From assembly GCA_946533525.1 (NCBI GenBank), contig CAMNBW010000009.1:1-16415 (forward strand): 16,415 bases of DNA, in the 5' to 3' direction. A program made the position numbers and the translations under genes. Shown piece after piece: positions 1-7,192 of this stretch. The notes under the pieces are model-generated. The model ran no database searches. It was not told the DNA's origin and worked only from the letters and a program-made list of their open reading frames with translations. The stretch is from an uncultured Lachnospiraceae bacterium. Lineage in GTDB: Bacteria; Bacillota; Clostridia; Lachnospirales; Lachnospiraceae. Position 1 is the stretch's first letter; each line of letters opens with the position of its first letter.

Positions 1-41
1 ATATAGGCAAGCCCCTCGTCGGCTATTGACAAATTCTGCAT
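1..41 (-). CDS. Start of an unidentified gene, cut by the window edge
   Basis: An ATG at 41 opens a frame read to the window edge, giving 13 residues that begin MQNLSIADEGLAY. A good ribosome site (GAGGT followed by AAAA) sits just before it and overlaps the last codons of the DUF6077-like gene, whose stop is at 44-46, so the two genes are nearly contiguous and probably co-transcribed. Too little is visible to assign a family. The position after two polysaccharide-type membrane genes suggests another surface-glycan gene, but that is inference from neighbours only. Confidence 0.5.
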   Translation of the reverse strand, partial: MQNLSIADEGLAY

Positions 42-43
42 TT

Positions 44-1114
44 TTACCTCGGATATGTATAAAAAACAAACATTCCCTTTACGTAAGCCACATATAATAG
101 CAGCAGGATAATACACGGCGCCGCAGACAGGCAGGCCGAGATCAGTATCCGCTTTTCCCGGAATTTTATAAAGGCCGGCAGCAGCATACAAAAGAGTGCC
201 GCCGGCAGCAGCATATTCGCCGAGTTGGACAGGGCGGTTGCACCCAGGCAGGTCAGAAAGAGATAAATATAGCTGTCCCACGCCTTGACATCCTTATATA
301 TGCGAATTGTCAGAAAGAGCAGAAACGGCAGGACCACATTCCCCAAAATGGCCTTTCCCTCATAGCTTCTCGTTACCAGAAACTGGGCCGGAGTATAAAT
401 CGAGCTGAAAAAGAACAGCATTATACCCGAAAAGAGCATGAAGGCAAACTGCCTTTTTAACGAGGCCGGAAAAAGCTCCCTGCCAATCATAAAGATAAGC
501 ATGTTTGACAGTATCACCACAGTCAGGCTCATTACTATCTTCATGAAGGTAAGGGGATGTATCCCCGTAATGGAGGAAAGGACGGCGCAAAGAGTCGGGT
601 AGGTCGAGAAAAAGTATCTGAATTCAAAATGATCCGTCCACTCTCCGGTATAGGGATCGTAGATATTTATGGTGTTCGTCGTTACATCGGTGGTAACTCT
701 CGCCACATAGTAGGAGGCATCCAGTGTAAAATCGTAGGACATTCCGATTATCAGAAGCTGCACCAGCAAAAGAAGCGCCACTCCCGCCGTAAAGAGCCGG
801 TTTTTCGCCACAAAAGCCCCAATGCTCCGAAAGCTTTCCTTTAAGGCTGCACGGTTTAAAACAATGGAAAGGGCGCAGAGTGCCACTGTGACTGCCGCCC
901 ATATCCCCGACAGAAGGCTTAAGGGCCGCCACTTTAGCATTACCGGAAAGCAGCATAGATCGAAAATAATGAGCATGACAAAAAAACCCGCTATAATCGA
1001 AATTGTCGCTGAAAAACCGGTTTTCTTAAACCTGCCGGTAATCAGCGAGCCATAGAGTAAAAACAATATGAAATTTACAGCTATCATTAAAAGAGCCGAA
1101 ACAAGTTTAATCAT
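44..1114 (-). CDS. Polytopic membrane protein, DUF6077-like
   Basis: This is a very hydrophobic protein of 356 residues with about nine or ten membrane segments, for example near residues 3-25, 36-58, 68-86, 107-126 and several from 180 to 350. After the fourth segment comes a polar outside loop (about 127-170) with D129, D132 and a DPYTG stretch at 153-157. Acidic residues in a first large loop are typical of GT-C glycosyltransferases, and from memory the pattern resembles Firmicute DUF6077 proteins. The substrate is unknown. Its ATG overlaps the 3' end of the preceding small membrane gene by 8 bases, so translation is probably coupled. Only a weak ribosome site precedes it, which fits coupling. 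The frame closes with TAA at 44-46 right after the last hydrophobic segment. It could be a full short family member or a protein lacking a C-terminal domain, which I cannot decide here. Confidence 0.7.
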   Translation of the reverse strand: MIKLVSALLMIAVNFILFLLYGSLITGRFKKTGFSATISIIAGFFVMLIIFDLCCFPVMLKWRPLSLLSGIWAAVTVALCALSIVLNRAALKESFRSIGAFVAKNRLFTAGVALLLLVQLLIIGMSYDFTLDASYYVARVTTDVTTNTINIYDPYTGEWTDHFEFRYFFSTYPTLCAVLSSITGIHPLTFMKIVMSLTVVILSNMLIFMIGRELFPASLKRQFAFMLFSGIMLFFFSSIYTPAQFLVTRSYEGKAILGNVVLPFLLFLTIRIYKDVKAWDSYIYLFLTCLGATALSNSANMLLPAALFCMLLPAFIKFREKRILISACLSAAPCIILLLLYVAYVKGMFVFYTYPR

Positions 1115-1451
1115 TCATTTCCAAAACCGAAAGCCTGTCCATTATATCCCCTGTGGCCGCGGAGAGATTATTGAGCTTGGTATTCAGGGTCACTATGGAT
1201 ACTGTTGCAAATATCATAAAGAGGACAAATACACAATATCCGATAATCAGCATCCTCCACTTATTCTTGTTGCTCAAAATATCCTCCTCGTCAACCTCTT
1301 CAACCTGATCCCGGGGAAGCTCCGTTCCTCCGGACAGCTTTGCCTTCGCTCTCTCAAGCAGGCCGTTTAGTCCCTTCTCATACAGCGGAAGAAGGGCTAT
1401 TATCAATGCCGCCAGGGCAAGCAGTATGATCCTTGGCATCCAATCTCCCAT
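1107..1451 (-). CDS. Small membrane protein with two predicted helices
   Basis: I do not recognise this protein of 114 residues. It has a hydrophobic helix at about residues 6-23, a highly charged middle (25-64) with an acidic run near 50-58, a second helix at about 66-88, and a polar tail (89-114) with heptad-like leucine spacing that may form a short coiled coil. The ATG at 1451 has GAGGG about 12 bases upstream. A second in-frame ATG at 1439 (residue 5) has GGGAG only five bases before it and may be the real start, giving 110 residues. It lies 15 bases after rmlD and overlaps the next gene by 8 bases, so it belongs to the same transcription unit. A helper role for the neighbouring polytopic glycan proteins is inferred from position alone. 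Confidence 0.7.
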   Translation of the reverse strand: MGDWMPRIILLALAALIIALLPLYEKGLNGLLERAKAKLSGGTELPRDQVEEVDEEDILSNKNKWRMLIIGYCVFVLFMIFATVSIVTLNTKLNNLSAATGDIMDRLSVLEMND

Positions 1452-1466
1452 ATTCAGCGCTTACCC

Positions 1467-2345
1467 TCAAAGCTTAAGCTGTCCCACATATTCCCCGATG
1501 GCATCGTGCCAGTCGGCAAAGGTATAGCCTCCGGTAAGCCTGAGCATCATATTGTCCAGAGCCGAATAGGACGGACGGGGGGCGCTTGCGGGATTCTTCG
1601 CGGTATATTCCGCGGTGGACACATGGTTTACCTTCGTGTTCTTCCCTGCCAGACGGAAGATCTCTTCGGTAAAGTCCGCCCAGCTCGTAATACCCTCGCA
1701 GGTCCCGTGAAAGAGGCCGTAGTTATCCGTATCCATAAGGAAGTGTATGGCTCTCGCCAGCTCAGCCGTGCTTGTGGGGTTTCCCAACTGATCGTCCACC
1801 ACGCTTACTTCCTCGTGGGACTCCGAAAGCTTCAGCATCGTCTTTACGAAATTCTTGCCGTCTCCGTAGAGCCACGCTGTCCTTATTATGGAATATCTCT
1901 CCCCCAGCTCCTTCACCATCTGCTCTCCGGCCAGCTTGGTCCTTCCGTATACGCTTTTGGGTCCGGTGGGGTCAAATTCATTATAGGGAGTATTCCCGTC
2001 TCCGGGAAATACATAGTCGGTGGAAACATGAACGAGCCTAGCGCCGCACTCCCTTGCCGCAATGCTGAGATTGCGGGGTCCCAGGGCGTTTATCTTATAG
2101 GAGAGCTCCACATCCTTCTCCTGGGCGTCCACGGCGGTATAGGCCGCGCAGTTTATAACGGAGTAAGGCTTTACCGCTGCGAAAAGGTCTCTCAGCTTAT
2201 TCAGATCCGTTATATCCGCAGCATGTATTCCCTCCATCTCCGCGATGTCGGTATTGTATATATCGTATCCGCTCCCTGAGAGCTCAATATTTATGGCTCT
2301 TCCGAGCTGTCCGTTGGCTCCTGTCACCAAAACCGTCTTACTCAT
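1467..2345 (-). CDS. rmlD: dTDP-4-dehydrorhamnose reductase
   Basis: RmlD reduces dTDP-4-keto-L-rhamnose with NAD(P)H to dTDP-L-rhamnose, the last step in making the activated sugar for cell-surface rhamnose polymers. The 292-residue protein shows the Rossmann nucleotide motif GANGQLG (9-15), the family signature INCAAYTAVD (64-73), the catalytic Thr in VSTD (107-110), and YGRTK (133-137) with Tyr133 and Lys137 of the SDR catalytic pair. The frame is open six codons further upstream, but GGAGG lies inside that extension, four bases before the ATG at 2345, so I take 2345 as the start. The length is normal for the family. No rmlA, rmlB or rmlC is in the window. It sits between a GT-C-like membrane protein and two more membrane proteins, consistent with a surface-polysaccharide cluster, and has its own candidate promoter at 2386-2414. 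Confidence 0.95.
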   Translation of the reverse strand: MSKTVLVTGANGQLGRAINIELSGSGYDIYNTDIAEMEGIHAADITDLNKLRDLFAAVKPYSVINCAAYTAVDAQEKDVELSYKINALGPRNLSIAARECGARLVHVSTDYVFPGDGNTPYNEFDPTGPKSVYGRTKLAGEQMVKELGERYSIIRTAWLYGDGKNFVKTMLKLSESHEEVSVVDDQLGNPTSTAELARAIHFLMDTDNYGLFHGTCEGITSWADFTEEIFRLAGKNTKVNHVSTAEYTAKNPASAPRPSYSALDNMMLRLTGGYTFADWHDAIGEYVGQLKL

Positions 2346-2349
2346 ATTT

Positions 2350-2354
2350 CCTCC
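2350..2354 (-). promoter_or_regulatory. Ribosome binding site that fixes the rmlD start
   Basis: GGAGG on the minus strand stands four bases before the ATG at 2345. It falls inside the six extra codons of the longer reading frame, which shows that the longer start at 2363 is unlikely. Confidence 0.8.
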
Positions 2355-2385
2355 GAAAAACATACTTAAGTTTTATTACTCAGAG

Positions 2386-2414
2386 ATTGTATCATCATTA
2401 CCGGTTTATTGCAA
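2386..2414 (-). promoter_or_regulatory. Candidate sigma-A promoter for rmlD
   Basis: On the minus strand TTGCAA (2409-2414) is followed after 17 bases by TACAAT (2386-2391). Each hexamer matches the sigma-A consensus at all but one or two positions and the spacing is ideal. It lies in the 82-base gap after the GT-C-like gene, with the -10 about 40 bases before the rmlD ATG. It would let rmlD and the genes after it be expressed apart from ptsH. This is pattern matching only. Confidence 0.5.
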
Positions 2415-2427
2415 AATCGGCAGAAAT

Positions 2428-3951
2428 TCAGGGCAGCAGTCTTTTCTCCTCTTTTGTAAAATGCCTGTGCATAAGCCCGTCTGCGACGAAGACCGCCAGG
2501 GCATATACCGTAAAGTAAAGTGGAAAATAGTATTTAAAATATGAGGCGGGAGCAAGGATGAAAACTATGAACCAGTGGCACATAAGGCCGCCGCCCAGCA
2601 CAAAAGTCCACCATCTTCTGCGCACAAGGGCGAAGATAAGTCCCGCTATTAAAAGGGCAAAGGGTATGTATACGTTATAGGCCACTGTCTTTACTATGCT
2701 TACCAGAAACAGGGCGAAGCCCTTAATTCCGCCCTCCTTCCAGCCTATCGAATAGGGAGTCGCGGCGTAGTTAAAGGCGCCGAGCCTGGTCCGCAAAAAG
2801 ACATCGGGATTGCCCGCAAAAATTCTTTTGCAGCCCTCCACATAGGCCCTGTAATCCTCATCTCCCGCTTCTGCCTTAAGCCCCGTATAATTCGGGTAAT
2901 AAAGTATCAGCACATCCTCATAGTTTATATCTCCGAGGTCGGCATTTATGGCCTCTATCACATCTATATCGAGATACCTTCCCACAAGGGCTATGGCCTC
3001 GGAATTCTTTTCCCTGTCCAGCCCGTTTCTGAACATATTCGTTATAGTATAGGCGTAAAAGGGACCCATCCTGTTTTCGGCCTTATCGTTCATCCTCATC
3101 GGAAGGATGCCGTTTTGGGGTATCTGCACGAGATATTGGATAAATATATATAAGGCGGCCATTACCAGAGCCTTTCTGCCGTTCCTCAGTGAAGGATATG
3201 TGAGAAGCAGGAGCACCGGCAGCAGGAGAACCAGATATATCCCTTCGGTCCTCCACTGTGTCAGCACCGCTCCCAAAATAAGGACCCAGAGCATTTTAGA
3301 CCTGCTTATATCCTTTTTTTCAAGGGCGTCCATCAGAAGCGAAAACACCATAAAAAAATAGAGCAGGAAATAGACCGGTATCCTGTGGGCGGAGGTCGTA
3401 TAGGCAAGTACGGGAGGTATAAGAAAGGCCAGATACATAAAGTATCCGTATTTTTTCCCGAGATAGTGCCTGACCCTGTAAACGCTGTACCCGCAGACGA
3501 GAAGCTGTATCGCCACCTTCACCAGCACGGGCCCGAGCCAGGAGGGTATAAGCATCATGGTCACGATATAGTACCAGGTTGTCAGATAATAAAACCAGGT
3601 ATAGTCTGCAAGGTTTTGAGCCTGTGCAAAAATAAGGGTCTCATCGTTGCTCAGAAATCCCTGTGGGAGCTTAAATATCATGACTGCGATGAGGGGAATT
3701 AGATAAAGCGCCGAGTATCTCAAAATCTCCAACGTAGTCGGACTTTTGAATACCAGCGCTCTGTAGATGAAAAACAGGAAAATATATAATATCAGCTTGC
3801 AACTGACAAAGTTGAATAAATGCTCTCCGGCAGCCGCCTCGAACACAAAATGGTCGGTAAAAAAAGTAATGCAGCAGTGGATAGTGGCAAGTACAAATGC
3901 TATGATATTTTCCTTACAAAGTACCGCCGCCTTAAATTTCACTCCGATCAT
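2428..3951 (-). CDS. GT-C-like polytopic membrane protein, probable glycosyltransferase
   Basis: This 507-residue protein has roughly ten to twelve hydrophobic segments spread from residue 15 to 490. After the third segment comes SNDE (101-104), an acidic motif in the first extracytoplasmic loop of the kind GT-C enzymes (ArnT, PMT, GT39-like) use for catalysis. A large polar loop (about 275-395) separates the N-terminal helices from the last ones. GT-C enzymes use lipid-linked sugar donors on the outer membrane face, so a role in decorating or building a surface glycan is likely, with the exact sugar unknown. Its ATG overlaps the ptsH stop as ATGA (3948-3951). The nearest purine-rich sequence, GGAGA, directly abuts the ATG, so translation probably depends on ribosomes finishing ptsH. 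rmlD follows 82 bases later. O-antigen ligase or flippase roles are less likely given the SNDE loop, but cannot be excluded. Confidence 0.75.
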   Translation of the reverse strand: MIGVKFKAAVLCKENIIAFVLATIHCCITFFTDHFVFEAAAGEHLFNFVSCKLILYIFLFFIYRALVFKSPTTLEILRYSALYLIPLIAVMIFKLPQGFLSNDETLIFAQAQNLADYTWFYYLTTWYYIVTMMLIPSWLGPVLVKVAIQLLVCGYSVYRVRHYLGKKYGYFMYLAFLIPPVLAYTTSAHRIPVYFLLYFFMVFSLLMDALEKKDISRSKMLWVLILGAVLTQWRTEGIYLVLLLPVLLLLTYPSLRNGRKALVMAALYIFIQYLVQIPQNGILPMRMNDKAENRMGPFYAYTITNMFRNGLDREKNSEAIALVGRYLDIDVIEAINADLGDINYEDVLILYYPNYTGLKAEAGDEDYRAYVEGCKRIFAGNPDVFLRTRLGAFNYAATPYSIGWKEGGIKGFALFLVSIVKTVAYNVYIPFALLIAGLIFALVRRRWWTFVLGGGLMCHWFIVFILAPASYFKYYFPLYFTVYALAVFVADGLMHRHFTKEEKRLLP

Positions 3952-4211
3952 TCTCCGAGACCGCCCTCGACCGCCGAAACCAGCGCCGACAGTGCAGCCT
4001 CTTCATCCTCGCCCTCACACATAAACTCTATCTCATCCCCGCACTTTACGCAGGCTCCGAGAACACTTAAAACACTTTTTGCATTTGCCGTATTATCGTT
4101 AAATTTGAATGTTATCAATGACTTATACTGCATTGCCTCTTTGCATAAGATCCCAGCAGGACGAAGGTGCAGGCCCGTAGGGTTCTTGATAACTACCTTC
4201 TGACTAACCAT
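3948..4211 (-). CDS. ptsH: Phosphocarrier protein HPr
   Basis: HPr carries phosphate from enzyme I to sugar-specific EIIA proteins in the cytosol. In Firmicutes, HPr kinase/phosphorylase also phosphorylates Ser46 for carbon catabolite control with CcpA. With the start at 4211 the protein has 87 residues, the normal HPr length, and both sites fall on their canonical numbers: His15 in GLHLRPA (13-19) and Ser46 in AKSVL (44-48). It ends GLGE, as B. subtilis HPr does. The frame opens earlier at a TTG, but GGAGG with a five-base spacer points to the ATG at 4211. Position 16 is Leu where many HPr proteins have Ala, a mild variation. No ptsI is in the window. ptsH follows glmM after 155 bases, has its own strong promoter, and overlaps a membrane glycosyltransferase-like gene by ATGA, an unusual partner for HPr. 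Both regulatory residues being present argues for true HPr rather than Crh, which lacks His15. Confidence 0.95.
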   Translation of the reverse strand: MVSQKVVIKNPTGLHLRPAGILCKEAMQYKSLITFKFNDNTANAKSVLSVLGACVKCGDEIEFMCEGEDEEAALSALVSAVEGGLGE

Positions 4212-4216
4212 AACTT

Positions 4217-4221
4217 CCTCC
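4217..4221 (-). promoter_or_regulatory. Ribosome binding site that fixes the ptsH start
   Basis: GGAGG on the minus strand is five bases before the ATG at 4211. It overlaps the upstream in-frame TTG at 4223, so that TTG is very unlikely to be used, and the ATG gives the canonical HPr numbering. Confidence 0.85.
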
Positions 4222-4269
4222 AAGATAGTCGAAATTAGAGCGTGGTGCTATGCATTCACGCATACAGTG

Positions 4270-4298
4270 ATTATACCCCAACACATATTGTTAATCAA
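4270..4298 (-). promoter_or_regulatory. Strong sigma-A promoter for ptsH
   Basis: On the minus strand TTGATT (4293-4298) is followed after exactly 17 bases by a perfect TATAAT (4270-4275). Transcription should start near 4262-4265, giving a leader of about 50 bases before the ptsH ATG. The 155-base gap between ptsH and glmM also holds an AT-rich imperfect palindrome around 4291-4313 that overlaps the -35 region. I see no convincing terminator after glmM, so read-through into ptsH is possible as well. Confidence 0.8.
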
Positions 4299-4366
4299 TA
4301 AAGCTTTTATTAATTTCCAACAAAACACAGGCTTATATACGCGGTTTTATTGGTCACAATTCCCGA

Positions 4367-5716
4367 CTACAGCAGAATGTTCTCGATGAGCTGAGCCAAC
4401 TCCTTCGCGTCCTTTTCTATTAGAGCCTGATCCTTGCCCTCAATCATGACCCTCACCATGGGCTCGGTTCCCGAAGGACGGATCAGCACCCTTCCCTCGC
4501 CGGCGTATTTTTTCTCCAAGGCGGCGATGGCATCCACGATCTCACTGTACTCGTTGTATTTCTCCTTAAGATGGTTGGGAACGTGGGCGTTTACAAGGGC
4601 CTGGGGCAGCACCTCCATGATGCCGGCAAGCTCGGAGAGCTTCTTCCCCGAAAGCTTCACCACCTCCAGAAGGTGGAGGGCGCTTAGGAGCCCGTCTCCT
4701 GTGGTATTCTCATCGAGGAAGATTATATGGCCGGACTGCTCTCCGCCCAGGGAGGCTCCGATCTCCTTCATCCTCTCGAGCACATATCTGTCTCCCACCT
4801 TGGTCTGCTCTATCTTTATTCCCTTATCTTTTCCCATGAGCAGGAAGCCCAGATTCGTCATAACGGTTACCACGACAACGTCGCCCTTGAGGGTTCCCTC
4901 CTCCTTCATGTGATTTCCGATTATAGCCATTATCTGGTCGCCGTCCACCACCTTGCCGTTCTCATCACAGGCAAGAAGCCTGTCCGCGTCGCCGTCAAAG
5001 GCCAGTCCGAGATCGGCCTTCTCCATTACGACCCTCGCGCAAAGCTCCTCCATATGGGTCGAGCCGCAGTTGGCATTTATGTTGGTTCCGTCGGGATTGT
5101 TGTGGATAGCCACAACCTCCGCCCCCAGTTCCTTCAGGGTCTCGATGGAGGTGTAGTAGGCGGCTCCCTCGGCGCAGTCCGCCACGATCTTCATCCCCGA
5201 CAGATCGGTCTTTATCTGCTTCATCGAATGGTTGATATATTCCTCTCTGGCGTCCTGCCGGAACTTAAGCTTCCCTACTCTGGAGCCCGTGGGCTGGGGA
5301 AGATCCCTGTTGTTGTTCTTTACATAGGATTCGATCTCATCCTCCAGCTCATCCGAAAGCTTGTAGCCGTCTCCGTTGAAGAACTTGATCCCGTTAAATT
5401 CCACCGGATTGTGGGAGGCGGAGATCACAACTCCCGCATCCACCTTATATTTTCTTGTAAGATAGGCTATTGCCGGAGTCGGCAGCACCCCTACATAGAC
5501 TGCATTTGCGCCTACCGAACAGATCCCTGCCATAAGGGCATTAGCCAGCATTCCTCCTGAAATTCGTGTGTCACAGCCCACCATTATAGTAGGCCTGTAG
5601 GCGCGCTGCTGCGTCAGTACATAGGCTCCCGCCGCTCCAAGCTTCATTGCCAGCTCAGGCGTGAGCTCCGTATTTGCAACTCCTCTTACGCCATCGGTTC
5701 CAAATAATCTTGCCAT
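4367..5716 (-). CDS. glmM: Phosphoglucosamine mutase
   Basis: GlmM converts glucosamine-6-phosphate to glucosamine-1-phosphate in the cytosol, the step that commits sugar to UDP-GlcNAc for peptidoglycan and other wall polymers. The 449-residue protein has all the family landmarks: the N-terminal FGTDGVRG (5-12), the phosphoserine loop ISASHNP (98-104) with catalytic Ser101, the metal-binding DGDADR (241-246), the sugar-binding GEQSGH (325-330), and the phosphate-binding RPSGTEP (413-419). The length is typical. The ATG at 5716 has GGAGG seven bases upstream. It is the last gene of cdaA-cdaR-glmM, an order widely conserved in Firmicutes; in Bacillus, Lactococcus and related bacteria GlmM binds CdaA and lowers c-di-AMP synthesis. 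An 87-base gap separates it from cdaR, with a short GCCC/GGGC hairpin but no T-tract. Confidence 0.98.
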   Translation of the reverse strand: MARLFGTDGVRGVANTELTPELAMKLGAAGAYVLTQQRAYRPTIMVGCDTRISGGMLANALMAGICSVGANAVYVGVLPTPAIAYLTRKYKVDAGVVISASHNPVEFNGIKFFNGDGYKLSDELEDEIESYVKNNNRDLPQPTGSRVGKLKFRQDAREEYINHSMKQIKTDLSGMKIVADCAEGAAYYTSIETLKELGAEVVAIHNNPDGTNINANCGSTHMEELCARVVMEKADLGLAFDGDADRLLACDENGKVVDGDQIMAIIGNHMKEEGTLKGDVVVVTVMTNLGFLLMGKDKGIKIEQTKVGDRYVLERMKEIGASLGGEQSGHIIFLDENTTGDGLLSALHLLEVVKLSGKKLSELAGIMEVLPQALVNAHVPNHLKEKYNEYSEIVDAIAALEKKYAGEGRVLIRPSGTEPMVRVMIEGKDQALIEKDAKELAQLIENILL

Positions 5717-5803
5717 TTTATTCCTCCGTTATTAAAAGAGGTTATCCCCCTGTAATATCTGTTTCCTGCCCTCAGGGGCTGTTAATGTTAAATCGTCGGG
5801 TGC

Positions 5804-7192
5804 TTACTGCGCACTTTCCTCCGTGACAGCGGGCGCCGCAGCTTCTCCGGCAGTCACCTCGCTTCCTTCCGCATTGTTATTGTTACTGCTATTGCTACTG
5901 CTGCTGTTATCCGCCATCTGCACAAGCACCGCTACCGTGACAGGGGTGTCTCCCGCATATATGCCCGGCGGATAGGTAAAGCTTACGGGAAGCTCGTAAA
6001 TATTGGGCGTCAGTCCACCCTCGCCCTCCGGCGGCACCAGAGTGCCGACGTTAACCGTTCCTCTGATCATCAGCGGATTCAGCAATACGAGATTCTGCTC
6101 GAGACCGCTTACGGGAACCTGGATCTCCCCGCTCATCTCGGTAACTGTCGCCACCATTCCCTCGGGAACATTTTCGGTTATGATATTCGCCACCGGTACA
6201 TTGACGGTAATACTGTTGAGTCTGGCTATGGGTATCTCGATCTCCGCCTCGGTATCCTCATCCATTATCCTTATGGTAGAGGTAAGGTATCGTCTTAAGT
6301 CGATGGTGGTCTTTACACTTTCCGCAGCGCCGCTGATATCAATAGCAGTTTCCGGCACCTTAAGGACGTCTGTCTCCTCAAGCAGGTCGTCGTCCGCCGT
6401 TATGGTAAGAGTATTTATTGAGCTGATAGGGCTTCCGGAAACCGCATAACCCTCTGCGGGAGTGCCGGAATAGCTGATCTCTACCTCAATCTCCTTAGTG
6501 CCGTAGATCCCCACGTTTACGGTAGTCCTTTCTATCGAAAGCTCAAGATCCTCCGTATCGACGGTATTTTCATCGGCGTCGTGCAGTATGATGGCTTCGT
6601 TGGCACGAATATCGCTGGACATACCGGAAACATCCACCGATACCTCGGCGTGATCTATATTTTCAACAATGGATTTAGGCCCCGACACCCTCATAACATT
6701 GCTGTCGGCCTTTATATTTCCGATGGTATAGCCCTCGGCGGGCTCCCCTACCGTTACCGGCCTTATCCTGATCTGCTTGCGGATAAGATCCTCAACTATC
6801 ACACGGATAGAGGTTGTCCTGGGGGTTATGCTCGCTATACGGTCCGAATATTTTGTTGCCCGTACCTCCACAGGAACCGTGTCGTCCTTAAGGTCCGACA
6901 TATCCACAGACGCATAGAAGTTATCCCGGGAAAGCTGGTTTAAAACCGACCTCTCGGCCCGGACGGAAATACTTATGGTCTGGTTATTGTCCGGGATCTC
7001 AAAGGCCTTTCCCTGACTCGTCATAAGCTCCCCGTTCTCTACATGCAGCGGTATGGACGCAAAATTCATGACCATTACCGGGTTGTCTATGCTTATCACG
7101 ACTATCCACAGCAATATGGCTATGAACAGCGATAATATCTTGAGGCCGGCGTTCTCGGTGAGCTTCCGGCCGATATGCTTAAGCGCCTTCAT
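5804..7192 (-). CDS. cdaR: CdaA regulatory protein, YbbR-domain type
   Basis: CdaR is a membrane-anchored protein with extracytoplasmic YbbR repeats that binds CdaA and modulates c-di-AMP synthesis. The 462-residue protein has the family's N-terminal anchor: an NAGLKILSL stretch (14-22) leading into a helix at about 19-35, with most of the chain outside. I count four YbbR-like units, around residues 45-132, 138-228, 232-330 and 332-428, three of them with a recurring EGY or EGM motif (153, 248 and 344). The last 35 residues (428-462) are a low-complexity Ser/Asn run followed by an Ala/Glu-rich end, probably disordered outside the cell. Its ATG overlaps the cdaA stop as ATGA, which indicates coupled translation, and glmM follows. 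The family assignment is firm; what it senses is not visible from sequence. Confidence 0.93.
   Translation of the reverse strand: MKALKHIGRKLTENAGLKILSLFIAILLWIVVISIDNPVMVMNFASIPLHVENGELMTSQGKAFEIPDNNQTISISVRAERSVLNQLSRDNFYASVDMSDLKDDTVPVEVRATKYSDRIASITPRTTSIRVIVEDLIRKQIRIRPVTVGEPAEGYTIGNIKADSNVMRVSGPKSIVENIDHAEVSVDVSGMSSDIRANEAIILHDADENTVDTEDLELSIERTTVNVGIYGTKEIEVEISYSGTPAEGYAVSGSPISSINTLTITADDDLLEETDVLKVPETAIDISGAAESVKTTIDLRRYLTSTIRIMDEDTEAEIEIPIARLNSITVNVPVANIITENVPEGMVATVTEMSGEIQVPVSGLEQNLVLLNPLMIRGTVNVGTLVPPEGEGGLTPNIYELPVSFTYPPGIYAGDTPVTVAVLVQMADNSSSSNSSNNNNAEGSEVTAGEAAAPAVTEESAQ
5873..5908. repeat. Degenerate trinucleotide tract inside cdaR
   Basis: About twelve triplets of the forms att, gtt, act and gct follow one another on the plus strand. 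On the coding strand they give the Ser/Asn run of the CdaR tail. The period matches the codon frame, so gain or loss of units would change tail length without a frameshift. Confidence 0.7.

Noticed and set aside
1506..2279. Long plus-strand open frame of 257 residues opposite rmlD
   Set aside because: It lies wholly inside a well-supported rmlD on the other strand, and its composition is unlike a real protein (rich in Gly, Arg and His with no family motif).
2346..2363. Longer rmlD start at 2363
   Set aside because: The GGAGG ribosome site for the ATG at 2345 lies inside the extra codons, and family members start at the Rossmann fold.
4212..4223. TTG start of ptsH at 4223
   Set aside because: The ribosome site overlaps it, and only the ATG at 4211 places the active residues at His15 and Ser46.
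4291..4313. AT-rich inverted repeat around AAAGCTTT near the ptsH -35
   Set aside because: The arms are imperfect and made of A and T only; I cannot tell an operator from ordinary AT-rich promoter DNA, and no T-tract supports a terminator.
4727..5560. Plus-strand open frame of 277 residues opposite glmM
   Set aside because: It is antisense to glmM, which carries every catalytic motif, so the frame is a by-product of codon bias.
5717..5803. Short GCCC/GGGC hairpin between cdaR and glmM as a terminator
   Set aside because: The stem has only four pairs with no T-tract, and glmM has no evident promoter of its own here.
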